Shown here piece after piece: positions 28,575 through 38,444 of a DNA stretch of 64,000 nt. Location: NCBI RefSeq assembly GCF_003855395.1, contig NZ_CP034015.1:2738001-2802000 (forward strand). The letters are read 5' to 3'. A program made the translations under genes and the position numbers. This stretch comes from Shewanella livingstonensis. GTDB taxonomy: Bacteria > Pseudomonadota > Gammaproteobacteria > Enterobacterales > Shewanellaceae. How positions within the stretch are numbered: position 1 is the first letter of the stretch; each line of letters opens with the position of its first letter. The notes under the pieces are model-generated. The model was not told the DNA's origin. It made no database searches and saw only the letters and a list, made by a program, of their open reading frames with translations.

Positions 28575-29762
28575 GTGGCTACTAAGAAACAAATCATATT
28601 ACCCATCATAGTATTAGGAATTGGTATAGCCGGTTTAGTTGGGATATCAGCGTTAAAGAAGCCCCCAGAAGAAAAGCCCGCTGTTGATACCACGCCTTTA
28701 GTGTCAATTGAAGCTATAGAATACAAACCAATGACCTTTTCGGTTAGTTCATATGGGGTTGTTGCAGCAAAATACGATACCGAACTCGTGTCCCAAGTAA
28801 GCGGTGAAATCATTTATTTAGCCGATGCATTCGTTAAGGGTGGCTTTGTCAAAAAAGGGGATGTCTTAGCTAAAATTGACCCTAGTGACTATGAAGCAGG
28901 ATTATTAGACGCTCAAGCCAATATAGCCTCATCTAAAGCCAATATGGTGCAAGAACGAGCCAATGCTGAAGTCGCCTTACGAGAATGGGCAGAGATCACC
29001 AGCAGTAAGCCTACCGATCTCAGTTTGCGTAAACCGCAATTAGCCCAAGAGTTAGCCAAATTAAAAAGTGCAGAAGCAGGTTTATTACGAGCACAGCGCG
29101 ACCTGGAACGCACCATTATCCGCGCCCCGTACGACGCACTCATCTCCAGTCGTGAAATTGGTTTAGGTGCTTATGTCACTACTGGCAGTAAAATTGGTCA
29201 TGTATACAATACTGATACGGCTGAGATCCGCTTACCACTCGCCGATAAAGAAATGCAATATTTAGATCAAAAAGGCACCCATGCTGAAGTCCGCATTGTG
29301 GGCAACTTTGCCGGAAGTAAACAACAATGGATTGGAAAAATCGTTCGCAGTGAAGGCGTCGTCGACAGTAAAAGTCGCATGACTTACCTAGTGGCAGAAA
29401 TTGATGACCCGTATGGGCTTAATACAGATAAAAATGAATTACGTTTTGGCACCTATGTTACCGCTTACGTAGAAGGCAGTAATGCCGGTAATGTCGCCAT
29501 AATTCCACGCCATTTAATTGTAAATGGCTTAGTTGCAGTAATGGATAACGACAAAACCTTACGTTATAAGCCCGTAACCATTATCCGTCAAGAAGGAGCC
29601 AATGTGGTTATTTCTGAAGGGCTTGAGTCAGGAATGCAAGTGATAACGTCAGCGCTTGATTATCCATTAGAAGGGATGAAATTGGCTTTGCCGGAAGACA
29701 AAGTCCTCCAGCAAGATTCAGTAGAAACCGACAAAAATGAACTTGCGATGGAAGGTAAATAA
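28575..29762 (+). CDS. RND efflux periplasmic adaptor (membrane fusion protein)
   Basis: A 395-residue HlyD/AcrA-type adaptor. It has an uncleaved N-terminal membrane anchor (about residues 5-25). The barrel-sandwich (lipoyl) half is around VSQVSGEIIYLADAF, followed by an alpha-helical hairpin (about 115-180, LLDAQANIASSKANM and beyond) and the second lipoyl half (RTIIRAPYDALISSREI). The protein starts at GTG 28575 with AGGAAGGA just upstream. It links the inner-membrane pump encoded 5 bases downstream with an outer-membrane channel not encoded here. The substrate is unknown. Confidence 0.9.
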   Translation: MATKKQIILPIIVLGIGIAGLVGISALKKPPEEKPAVDTTPLVSIEAIEYKPMTFSVSSYGVVAAKYDTELVSQVSGEIIYLADAFVKGGFVKKGDVLAKIDPSDYEAGLLDAQANIASSKANMVQERANAEVALREWAEITSSKPTDLSLRKPQLAQELAKLKSAEAGLLRAQRDLERTIIRAPYDALISSREIGLGAYVTTGSKIGHVYNTDTAEIRLPLADKEMQYLDQKGTHAEVRIVGNFAGSKQQWIGKIVRSEGVVDSKSRMTYLVAEIDDPYGLNTDKNELRFGTYVTAYVEGSNAGNVAIIPRHLIVNGLVAVMDNDKTLRYKPVTIIRQEGANVVISEGLESGMQVITSALDYPLEGMKLALPEDKVLQQDSVETDKNELAMEGK

Positions 29763-29767
29763 ACATC

Positions 29768-32700
29768 ATGGACGATACTAACAAAGGAATTATCGCCTGG
29801 TTTGCTCGTAATAGTGTCGCGGCAAACTTGTTGATGATCATTATTATATTGGGTGGTCTGTTGACGGCCAATACTATCCGTAAACAGTTCTTCCCTGCCG
29901 TTGAAATTAGTTGGATTCAGTTTAGCGCCATTTATCCCGGTACAGCCCCACAAGAAGTGGAAGAAGGCATTACCATCAAAATTGAACAAGCATTAGAAAG
30001 TGTTCAAGGATTAAAAAGGGTTATTACCTACTCTAACCGCAACATAGCTCAGGGGTATTTTCAGGTTGAAGAATCTTATGATCCACAGGTGGTACTTGAA
30101 GAAGTAAAATCTCAAATTGATTCTATATCAACATTCCCTGGCGGCATGGAACCTCCTCAAGTTGAACGAATCAAATTTAGACAAGAGGTCATGTATTTAA
30201 GTCTGTATGGTGACTTAAATCAAAAACAACTCAAAGACTTAGGCGAACGCATAAATGACGAAATTATGCAGCTGCCAGGCGTCAATATTAGCGAATATTA
30301 TAGTGGCTTAGGTTATGAAATTGGTATTGAAGTCAGTAAAGATCGTTTACGAGAGTTTGGCTTAACCTTTAATGATGTTGCTGATGCCGTACGCGGTTAT
30401 TCACGCAATATGTCTGCTGGACAAATTAAAGCAGAAAACGGTTACATCAATTTACGCGTTCAGAACCAAGCCTATGTAGGTTATGAGTTTGAACAGCTCC
30501 CCTTACTGACTCTAGATGATGGCACTAAGATTCTATTGGGTGATATTGCTACGGTAAATGATGGCTTTGAAGAAGGCATTCAATACTCAAAGTTTAATGG
30601 CAAAAATTCAGTAACCTTTTTTATTGGCGCGGCTAAAAACCAAAGTATTACTGACGTTGCCAAAACCATTAATGTTTTTGTTGATAAACAGCAAAAAATA
30701 TTACCACAAGGGGTAATACTAGAACCCTGGGTAGACATGACTTACTACCTAGACGGCCGCTTAGAACTGATGCTCGACAGCATGAAAAGTGGGGCCATAT
30801 TAGTCTTTATCATGCTGGCTTTGTTCTTGCGCGTTCGCTTAGCATTTTGGGTAATGATGGGACTACCAGTGTGTTTCTTAGGCACCCTATTGTTTATGCC
30901 AATGGCCTTTATCGATGTCACTATTAACGTTATTAGCTTGTTTGCCTTTATCTTAGTGCTGGGGATCGTGGTCGACGATGCGATTGTGATGGGCGAAAGT
31001 GCCCATAGCGAATCTGAAGAACATGGTCAAAGTATTGAAAGTGTTATCCGTGGAGTAAAAAAAGTCGCCATGCCGGCTACCTTTGGGGTACTAACGACGA
31101 TTGCCGCTTTCCTTCCCATTACCATGGACGATGGCCCATCATCTGCATTTGGTCAAGCTATTGGTTTTGTTGTTATTTTATGTTTATTATTTTCATTGAT
31201 AGAATCAAAGTTGATTCTACCTGCGCATTTAGCGCACATGAAAAAGCCAACCATTGTTAAACCCGGTTCAAAAAACCCATTAGATTGGTTGCGTAACGGG
31301 GTTAATTTTGTTCAAGGTAAAATTGATCGCGGCTTAACGAAATTTATTAAGTCTGTCTATCGCCCTTCCCTTGAATTAGCGGTTGAGTATCGTTACGCGG
31401 TTATTATGTTGTTTATTAGCTTGATTTTGATCTGTGTTGGGCTTTATATGGGCGGTTTGGTGCGTTTTATTGGGCAACCAAAAATCCCCCACGACTTTCC
31501 AAGAGTCACCGTTGAAATGAACGTTGATGCATCAGAAAAATCGACACTCGCGGCCGCACTGGCCATAGAGCAGACTTTATATGATGTTGATAAAAAGATT
31601 GAACAGCAATATGGCCAGAAAATGATTTCTGACATGCAAGTCGATCTTAAAGGGCAAACCACTGCTGAAGTGATGACTAAATTGGTCGACCCATCACTCA
31701 GACCAATGGATACTTTTGCGTTAGCAGACTTATGGCGTAAGGCGATGCCGCAAATTCCTGGGGTTAAATCGTTTAGTATTCAAGACAGTTTAATGGGCGG
31801 CGGTCGTGAAGACGGCGATATTAGCTTCAGGCTTGAAGGCAAAGATGAAAGCCAATTAGTGGCAGCGTCATTAGCCCTAAAAGCCAAACTAAATTCACTT
31901 AAAGGTGTTAGTGACGTAAACGACAGCCGTCAATCAAGTGCCAAAGAAGTGCAGTTCCAATTAAAACCGTTGGCCAATGCATTGGGTTTAACCTTAGCCA
32001 ATATCGCCTCACAGGTTGGCAACAGCTTTTACGGTCTTGAAGCACAACGTATTATTCGCAATGGTGAAGAAATAAAAGTGATGCTTCGCTACCCTGAAGA
32101 GCAACGTAATTCAATAGCACTGGTACAAGATGTGATGATTAACACCCCACAAGGTGCAGAATTACCGCTATCTGAAGTGGCTGAAATATTGGTGGTTCAA
32201 GGCGTTAACAGTATCCGCCGCGAAAATGGTAACCGAACGATTAACGTATGGGCCAATGTGGATGCTGAACAAACTGAACCGTTTAAGTTAGCTAAAGATA
32301 TTCGCGATAACTTTATGCCTGAGCTATTGATTAAGTATCCGCGGGTACACAGCGAAGTGTCTGGCAGTATTCAAGAGCAATTAGACAGCGCAGATACACA
32401 AATGCGTGATTTTATTTTATCGCTATTGCTGATTTATAGCTTATTGGCTATTCCACTGCGCTCATACATTCAGCCAATTATGATCATGTCGGTGATCCCG
32501 TTTGGTGTTATCGGTTCTGTAATGGGTCACATCATCTTGGGCATTGATTTAAGTGTTCTATCAATGTTTGGTATTATTGCCGCAGCAGGCGTAGTCGTAA
32601 ATGATTCACTAGTGATGGTGGATTATGTCAACAACTCCCGCAAAGCCGGTATAGCCATGAAAGAAGCCGTGCTCAATGCTGGTTGCCGACGCTTTAGAGC

Positions 32701-32941
32701 GATAATGCTAACCTCATTGACGACCTTTATTGGCTTAGTGCCGATTATGGCTGAGACCAGTATGCAAGCACAAATGGTGATCCCAATGGCTGTGTCTTTA
32801 GCGTTTGGGGTATTGTTTGCCACAGTCGTAACCTTATGCCTCATTCCTTGTTTATACATTGCGATTGAAGATGGTAAAACGATGATGCGCAAACTTATCA
32901 ACATTTATGTACCAACGCCGCATGCCGCAACAGAGCACTAA
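29768..32941 (+). CDS. RND-family (HAE1-type) efflux pump, inner-membrane subunit
   Basis: A 1057-residue proton-driven transporter with 12 helices and two large periplasmic loops. The opening WFARNSVAANLLMIIIILGG is the first helix. Helix 4 holds GIVVDDAIVMGES with the proton-relay Asp pair. The second half mirrors this in AAAGVVVNDSLVMVDYVN. Length and architecture match AcrB-like pumps. The subfamily, with an adaptor gene directly upstream and no outer-membrane gene, is common in Shewanella and Vibrio. A terminator follows. Confidence 0.93.
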   Translation: MDDTNKGIIAWFARNSVAANLLMIIIILGGLLTANTIRKQFFPAVEISWIQFSAIYPGTAPQEVEEGITIKIEQALESVQGLKRVITYSNRNIAQGYFQVEESYDPQVVLEEVKSQIDSISTFPGGMEPPQVERIKFRQEVMYLSLYGDLNQKQLKDLGERINDEIMQLPGVNISEYYSGLGYEIGIEVSKDRLREFGLTFNDVADAVRGYSRNMSAGQIKAENGYINLRVQNQAYVGYEFEQLPLLTLDDGTKILLGDIATVNDGFEEGIQYSKFNGKNSVTFFIGAAKNQSITDVAKTINVFVDKQQKILPQGVILEPWVDMTYYLDGRLELMLDSMKSGAILVFIMLALFLRVRLAFWVMMGLPVCFLGTLLFMPMAFIDVTINVISLFAFILVLGIVVDDAIVMGESAHSESEEHGQSIESVIRGVKKVAMPATFGVLTTIAAFLPITMDDGPSSAFGQAIGFVVILCLLFSLIESKLILPAHLAHMKKPTIVKPGSKNPLDWLRNGVNFVQGKIDRGLTKFIKSVYRPSLELAVEYRYAVIMLFISLILICVGLYMGGLVRFIGQPKIPHDFPRVTVEMNVDASEKSTLAAALAIEQTLYDVDKKIEQQYGQKMISDMQVDLKGQTTAEVMTKLVDPSLRPMDTFALADLWRKAMPQIPGVKSFSIQDSLMGGGREDGDISFRLEGKDESQLVAASLALKAKLNSLKGVSDVNDSRQSSAKEVQFQLKPLANALGLTLANIASQVGNSFYGLEAQRIIRNGEEIKVMLRYPEEQRNSIALVQDVMINTPQGAELPLSEVAEILVVQGVNSIRRENGNRTINVWANVDAEQTEPFKLAKDIRDNFMPELLIKYPRVHSEVSGSIQEQLDSADTQMRDFILSLLLIYSLLAIPLRSYIQPIMIMSVIPFGVIGSVMGHIILGIDLSVLSMFGIIAAAGVVVNDSLVMVDYVNNSRKAGIAMKEAVLNAGCRRFRAIMLTSLTTFIGLVPIMAETSMQAQMVIPMAVSLAFGVLFATVVTLCLIPCLYIAIEDGKTMMRKLINIYVPTPHAATEH

Positions 32942-32971
32942 TCGTTAGCATTAATGATTAGCAACGATAAT

Positions 32972-33000
32972 AAAAAGGGCCATAAATGGCCCTTTTTTAT
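32972..33000 (+). terminator. Terminator after the RND operon
   Basis: AAAAGGGCCA and TGGCCCTTTT form a 10-bp stem around TAAA with a T-run, 30 bases past the stop. The 33001-33239 stretch beyond holds no gene. Confidence 0.9.
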
Positions 33001-33239
33001 TATCGCTTTCTATGTACCCTTATCTATTATTCTTTGAAGACGGATTTCTAGTCTTGGGCTAAGTTCAGCACGCTATTTCATCATGCTTTGATTGATTGTT
33101 ACAGACAGACTGAGTAATTGGTTTTATGCATAAAATATCGACTGCGTAAAAATAGTCTGTTTAACATTATTCGATAAAATATTATGCTAATCTAAGCTTC
33201 ATTACGGTGTTTATTGCCATACAGCTAAGGTCACATTCT

Positions 33240-35927
33240 ATGAGTCAACGCAGCATTAGTGCACTTTTTAAGCCCACATCCGTTGCCGTCATAGGCGCAT
33301 CTAATGGCAATAAACGCGCAGGTAAAGCGGTAATGAAAAACCTCCTTTCTGGTGGTTTTTCAGGACCCATTATGCCGGTGACGCCTAAGTATACCGCTGT
33401 TATGGGGGTGTTGGCTTACCCTAATATTGAAGCGTTACCCATTAAGCCTGACTTAGCCATTATTTGTACCAATGCCTTAAAAGTCCCCAGTATTGTTGAG
33501 CGCTTAGCCCAATTTGGCTGTAAAGTGGCGATTATTATGGCCTCAGGTATGGCATCGCAAACTGATGAGCAAGGTAACAATTTACTGGCGCTCACCAAAC
33601 AATATGCCAAACGCTACGGTATGCGTTTGTTAGGCCCTAACAGTTTAGGAATGATTTTACCGCCTATAGGGCTCAATGCCAGTTTAGCCCACGCAGGAGC
33701 CAACGTCGGCAAAATTGCATTTGTGTCGCAATCTGCCGCCATTTGCACCACAGTCCTCGATTGGGCCAACAATAAAGGTATTGGTTTCTCATCGTTTATT
33801 TCACTCGGCGATGCCACCGATATCGATTTTGATGAATTACTCGATTATTTAGGTCGCGACAGTAAAACCAGCGCTATTATGCTGTACATCGATTCTATTA
33901 ACGAAAAACGCCACTTTTTATCTGCCGCCCGCGCTGCCTCACGCAATAAACCCATCTTCGTGATTAAATCAGGCCGCAGCCGAGAAGGCGTGCAAGCCGC
34001 CATGCTGCATACCGGCGGGATCGGTGGTAATGATGCCGTTTATGAAGCTGCGTTTAGACGTGCGGGTATGCTAAGAGTTAACGACTTAATTGAATTATTT
34101 GCCGCGGTTGAAAGTCTGGCGCATTCGACCCCACTTAAAGGTGAGCGTTTAGTCATAATGAGCAATGGCGGCGGCCCTGCTGTGCTGGCAGCAGATGAGC
34201 TAATCATCAAAGGGGGTAAGCTGGCGCAATTATCAGAAAAAACGGTCGCCGAGCTTAACGCTATTTTGCCCAATACTTGGTCGAAACAGAATCCTATCGA
34301 CATGATTGGCGATGCCGACAGTCAACGCTACGCTGATACCTTAAAAGTGCTAATGAGCAGTAACGATACTGATACCATTTTAGTGTTGCATTCACCATCA
34401 ATATTAGGTGAGAGTGTCGAGATTGCTAACAGCATTATTGAAACGGTCAATCAACACCCCAATCGAAATAGAATCAATATGCTGACTAACTGGAGCGGTG
34501 AAGATTCAGCCTATCTTGCTCGTAAGCGCTTTACTACTGCGGGTCTTCCAACCTATCGAACTCCAGAAGGCGCAGTAAGAGCCTTTATGCACATGGTCGA
34601 GTATCGACGTAACCAAAAGTTACTCCAAGAAGTACCACAATCAATACCAGATAACATACCAACCGACAGCAAAGCAGCACGATCATTACTGCAGCGCGCC
34701 TTAGAAAACGGACAAACCGTACTAGAAACCCATCAAGCGGTGGATATTTTACACGCATACGGACTCAATACCATTGAAACCTGGTTCGTAAAAGATGTTG
34801 ATGAAGCTGTTAACGTCGCTAACCAAGCAGGTTATCCTGTGGCGCTAAAAGTACAATCACCCGACATACTGTATAAATCTGATGTACATGGAGTTGTGTT
34901 AAATTTAACTTCAGATGAAGAAGTGAGTCATGCAGCTCACTCTATTATTGAACGAGTTCATCAAATTAATCCTACGGCAAAAATAGACGGCTTAATTATT
35001 CAAAAAATGGCCTTAACCGCTGGCGCACAAGAAATTAGAGTGTCGGTGATTAATGATCCAGTATTTGGCCCGGCTATTTGTTTAGGTGAAGGAGGCTCCG
35101 AATGGGACCCTACTCGCGATGCTGCGGTTGCCCTGCCACCGTTAAATATGGCATTGGCGCGCTATATGGTGATCCAAGCGCTTAAAACCCATAAATTGCG
35201 TGACCGTCACTTACCGCTAGGTTTAGACATGAACGCTTTGTGTGTAATGCTAACGCAAATTTCGCACTTAATTATTGATTGTCCAGAAATCGCCGAAATT
35301 GATATAAACCCAGTGTTGGCTGCAGGTGAGAAAATTACCTTGTTAGACGTCAATATGCGCTTGCATGACACCCCACAAGACAACATTAACCGCTTAGCGA
35401 TTTTGCCCTACCCAAAGGAATTAGAACAAACTACTGTGTTAAAAAATGGTTTGCATGTGATGCTCCGGCCCATTTTGCCAGAAGATGAACCCAGGCACTT
35501 AGAGTTTGATAATTCATTAAGTGATGAAGACCGTTATAAACGCTATTTTGGGGTGCGTTCACGTATGACCCATGAAGAAATGGCGGTATTAACCCAAATT
35601 GATTATTCGCGCGAAATGGCATTTATTGCCACCACTATGACTGATGATGGTGAAGAGCTCACTTTAGGCGCGGTAAGAGCCTCTATTGACCCAGATAATA
35701 CCGAAGCTGAGTTTGCTATGGCTGTGCGCAGTAACTATCAAGGGATCGGCTTGGGTAAGTTATTACTCGAAAAACTGATTGCCTACTACAAAACGAATAA
35801 TACACCTGTTTTAATGGGTTTTACCATGTTTGAAAACCGTAACATGGCCAATCTGGCTAAGTCACTTGGCTTTACGGTGTCATTTGATATGGAAGAACAT
35901 CTGATAAAAATGCACATGGATTTATGA
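33240..35927 (+). CDS. patZ: PatZ/Pka-type protein lysine acetyltransferase (ADP-forming acyl-CoA synthetase-like plus GNAT)
   Basis: An 895-residue protein. The N-terminal CoA-binding domain (SVAVIGASNGNKRAGKAV near 12-29) is followed by succinyl-CoA-ligase-like and ATP-grasp regions (to about residue 700). The C-terminal GNAT domain has AMAVRSNYQGIGLGKLLLEKL, with Q-G-I-G-L-G as the acetyl-CoA loop. In E. coli this enzyme (PatZ/YfiQ) acetylates Lys of acetyl-CoA synthetase and other proteins. The frame is open to 33207, but MSQRSISALFKP at 33240 is the family start. tapT and pssA, its E. coli neighbours, lie 6-8 kb away. Confidence 0.9.
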   Translation: MSQRSISALFKPTSVAVIGASNGNKRAGKAVMKNLLSGGFSGPIMPVTPKYTAVMGVLAYPNIEALPIKPDLAIICTNALKVPSIVERLAQFGCKVAIIMASGMASQTDEQGNNLLALTKQYAKRYGMRLLGPNSLGMILPPIGLNASLAHAGANVGKIAFVSQSAAICTTVLDWANNKGIGFSSFISLGDATDIDFDELLDYLGRDSKTSAIMLYIDSINEKRHFLSAARAASRNKPIFVIKSGRSREGVQAAMLHTGGIGGNDAVYEAAFRRAGMLRVNDLIELFAAVESLAHSTPLKGERLVIMSNGGGPAVLAADELIIKGGKLAQLSEKTVAELNAILPNTWSKQNPIDMIGDADSQRYADTLKVLMSSNDTDTILVLHSPSILGESVEIANSIIETVNQHPNRNRINMLTNWSGEDSAYLARKRFTTAGLPTYRTPEGAVRAFMHMVEYRRNQKLLQEVPQSIPDNIPTDSKAARSLLQRALENGQTVLETHQAVDILHAYGLNTIETWFVKDVDEAVNVANQAGYPVALKVQSPDILYKSDVHGVVLNLTSDEEVSHAAHSIIERVHQINPTAKIDGLIIQKMALTAGAQEIRVSVINDPVFGPAICLGEGGSEWDPTRDAAVALPPLNMALARYMVIQALKTHKLRDRHLPLGLDMNALCVMLTQISHLIIDCPEIAEIDINPVLAAGEKITLLDVNMRLHDTPQDNINRLAILPYPKELEQTTVLKNGLHVMLRPILPEDEPRHLEFDNSLSDEDRYKRYFGVRSRMTHEEMAVLTQIDYSREMAFIATTMTDDGEELTLGAVRASIDPDNTEAEFAMAVRSNYQGIGLGKLLLEKLIAYYKTNNTPVLMGFTMFENRNMANLAKSLGFTVSFDMEEHLIKMHMDL

Positions 35928-35999
35928 CCTAAAGCACAAGAACAAGAACAATAACATTGTCACTATCACATGGTATTGATTCACGCTAGATAAGCACCA

Positions 36000-36039
36000 G
36001 CCTAGCAATGACTCATAAAGCTTTATTTCATTGCTAGGC
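36000..36039 (+). terminator. Hairpin after patZ
   Basis: GCCTAGCAATG and CATTGCTAGGC form a perfect 11-bp stem with an 18-base loop. Only a short T/A tail follows, so it is a weak or processed terminator. Confidence 0.5.
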
Positions 36040-36092
36040 TTAAATAGGTCCACATAGCATTTTGCAGGATAAACAAATAATTGCGCTGACAC

Positions 36093-36359
36093 TAGGGCCT
36101 GTTGATCTTTGCTGGTTGAATTTTGTTCGAGTTAAAAACGTTTTAATCGAGGCGAATGGATTGATGCCTAGTCATCTAAGCAAAATGCATTCAACAAAGA
36201 GTAAAACGTTTTTAGCCGAACCCTTCGGGCAGCGTTTGTTGGCCATTTTTACTGTGTTATCGACTTTTTATGTAGAATAACTACACCTCAAAGTCTCTGC
36301 CTTGTACAAATGGCCAACAATTCGCTGCAAAAATAACCTTGAAAGATCAACAGGCCCTA
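36093..36359. mobile_element. MITE-like element with perfect 18-bp terminal inverted repeats
   Basis: TAGGGCCTGTTGATCTTT (36093-36110) and its exact reverse complement (36342-36359) bound 267 bp. Excluding the outer TA on each side, the ends are GGGCCTG...CAGGCCC flanked by TA, which fits TA target duplication by IS630/Tc1-mariner-type transposases. Inside, TTGTTGGCCATTT and AAATGGCCAACAA form subterminal inverted repeats. It encodes no transposase. An internal 72-codon frame is not convincing. Confidence 0.75.
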
Positions 36360-36519
36360 AGCATTGTGCGTGCAAAGACAACATTAATAACACCCATCAT
36401 TTGCAATACTTGGTTCAATCGATAACTAATCAGATAGAGTAATCGCTAACCACATAGTGGATTACACTTGCCACTGAGTGAGGTGTCGGAGCCAAAACAT
36501 TAATATCAATCAAGTTGAA

Positions 36520-37542
36520 TTAGGCAAACTTCACGCAATTTTTACCGGCTGATTTGGCTATATAAAGCTGTTCATCCGCCCGTGAAAATAAAGTATCCAC
36601 ATCGTCACCGGTTTGAATTGTAGCCACCCCGATTGACACCGTAATATGGCCTAGGTTTTGTTTCTTTTCTTTGCCAATAGAAAGTTGTTTTAACGAAATT
36701 CTGTCACGGATTTTTTCAGCTACATTAACGGCATCATTAAGTTTTGCATTCGGTAACATCACCACAAATTCTTCACCACCATAACGGGCGACCAAATCGT
36801 CACCTTTGACTGTTTTTTTCATCGCTAAGGCAACATAAGCCAACACTTTGTCGCCAATTAAATGGCCAAAAGTATCATTAAACAGTTTAAAATCATCGAT
36901 ATCAATCATCAATAAACTGCATACCGTTTGGGTATCAATAAACTTTGTCATTTGCTCAGCGGCAAACAATTCATATGAACGACGATTTTTTAATGATGTA
37001 AGTTCATCCGTCATGGCCACTTTACTTAAGTTGTCCATTTCGTCTTTAAGATTGACTATTTCATCAGATAGCGACTCAAGACTCGCTGCCATGTGACGAT
37101 TATTAGCAATGACTTGATCGACTTCAGCCGCAATGCTAATGACAATAAAGCTAAGTTCATCAGCATTTGGGTTAGTTTGAAGCTTTTCACCAAATTGATT
37201 GAGATTAGTTGAAAAAGATTCTGTACCAACATTTAATTGCTCAATTTTATTTAACAGACTATTAATCAGGATCTGAGTTTCGATTTGTACATTTTCAATA
37301 ATCTCTGGTGAACGTTCTTCAATAAATCGATTGTACAAACCTAAATTAACTTCGGGAGTAAATTGGACACCATTAGCAATTAAACCATCAATAGCTCGTT
37401 TGAGGTTAAGGTTCGTCTCGGCGAAATAATCAAACCAAATAGCATAATTTTCTGGCGTGACAGGAATCGCTAGAGTTGCCATTTTAGGTAATGCTAAATG
37501 TAGGATATGCGAGGTTTGTTCAATATTTTGGCTATTATGCAT
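36520..37542 (-). CDS. GGDEF diguanylate cyclase with N-terminal helical sensor-like domain
   Basis: A 340-residue soluble protein. The first 160 residues have no membrane helix and begin LPKMATLAIPVTPENYAIWFDYF, a signature seen in a subset of diguanylate cyclases of unknown input. A helical linker (about 115-175) leads to the GGDEF domain. MTDELTSLKNRR and ARYGGEEFVVMLPN are intact, so c-di-GMP synthesis is expected. The inhibitory I-site (RxxD) reads KGDD, so feedback control may be weak. It is a single gene, transcribed leftward toward the MITE-like element. Confidence 0.88.
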   Translation of the reverse strand: MHNSQNIEQTSHILHLALPKMATLAIPVTPENYAIWFDYFAETNLNLKRAIDGLIANGVQFTPEVNLGLYNRFIEERSPEIIENVQIETQILINSLLNKIEQLNVGTESFSTNLNQFGEKLQTNPNADELSFIVISIAAEVDQVIANNRHMAASLESLSDEIVNLKDEMDNLSKVAMTDELTSLKNRRSYELFAAEQMTKFIDTQTVCSLLMIDIDDFKLFNDTFGHLIGDKVLAYVALAMKKTVKGDDLVARYGGEEFVVMLPNAKLNDAVNVAEKIRDRISLKQLSIGKEKKQNLGHITVSIGVATIQTGDDVDTLFSRADEQLYIAKSAGKNCVKFA

Positions 37543-37817
37543 CGCAGACGATACCTTATTAATAAATACAATGTGTCAAAGGTTATCAGTATGTTATGTC
37601 ATACTTATTAACTAAACTCAATTATTGATCGTTATGATGAGCATTAAATGAGTGTAAATAATGTTTATTCATTTAACCCTTTTAATGCAAAACAGCGTTT
37701 ACAGTAAATAGCTGAGCTAAACCGATACGCATTATTAACTCTTTTTAGTGTGATGAGCAGAAATAGTATGCCGTTATAATGCAATACGGTAGTAAATTTA
37801 TTTTATGAGGACACAAT

Positions 37818-38384
37818 ATGAACCAGGTATCACTTGCTTATACAAAGAAACTCTCGGTTACTACAACCGTTATCATGGCTAGCATATTATCATTTGGATC
37901 CTATGCTACTAGCCCCATTGACAACAATAACCTCAACACCATTAAAATTAACAGCATGGTTATGGATCAGAGCCATTATCAACCGCTAGATGCCAGTAAA
38001 ATGTACCCAGCCCCTACCACTGGAATGGTACAGCACGTGCTTACCTTGCCAGCGTTAACAGATGAACAAGATTACATGCTTGAAGTACAAATAGGTCAAA
38101 ATAAAATCGTCGATTGTAATAAGGCTCAACTCATTGGTGAAATTAACACTCTGTCATTAGCTGGCTGGGGATACACCTATTATCAAGTAGACAACATAAT
38201 GCAGGGGCCGACAACCAGAATGATGTGTACTGAAGCTAAAACGGCCAAATTTATTGTCCTCAATAAAGCAATGACACTCAGCTATGACAGCCGTCAGCCA
38301 AAGGTGTTTTATTTACCACAAGATACAGATTTACGTTACCGAGTATGGAAAACAACTAACGAGTTTGTGTTTAGTGGACAGTAG
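37818..38384 (+). CDS. eco: Ecotin, periplasmic serine protease inhibitor
   Basis: A 188-residue protein with a long signal peptide (about residues 1-31). The mature part matches ecotin: MYPAPTTGMVQHVLTLPAL near 62-80, Cys100 and Cys137 that can form the conserved disulfide, and TRMMCTEAKTAKF near 133-145, in which the reactive-site Met-Met lies. The C-terminus DTDLRYRVWKTTNEF fits the dimer arm. It should form dimers that inhibit trypsin-like and other host proteases. TGAGGA precedes the ATG, and a TATAAT lies at 37775-37780. Confidence 0.92.
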   Translation: MNQVSLAYTKKLSVTTTVIMASILSFGSYATSPIDNNNLNTIKINSMVMDQSHYQPLDASKMYPAPTTGMVQHVLTLPALTDEQDYMLEVQIGQNKIVDCNKAQLIGEINTLSLAGWGYTYYQVDNIMQGPTTRMMCTEAKTAKFIVLNKAMTLSYDSRQPKVFYLPQDTDLRYRVWKTTNEFVFSGQ

Positions 38385-38391
38385 GCGTTGA

Positions 38392-38422
38392 GGCTCAAAC
38401 GGCTTAAGTTTATACTTGAGCC
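38392..38422 (+). terminator. Weak hairpin between ecotin and the methyltransferase gene
   Basis: GGCTCAA (38392-38398) pairs with TTGAGCC (38416-38422), followed by CACTTTT. It may reduce read-through into the next gene. Confidence 0.4.
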
Positions 38423-38444
38423 ACTTTTCATCAGTTGTTGATTT

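Noticed and set aside
36062..36280. A 72-codon plus-strand frame
   Set aside because: It begins outside and ends inside the MITE-like element, with no transposase motif or binding site.
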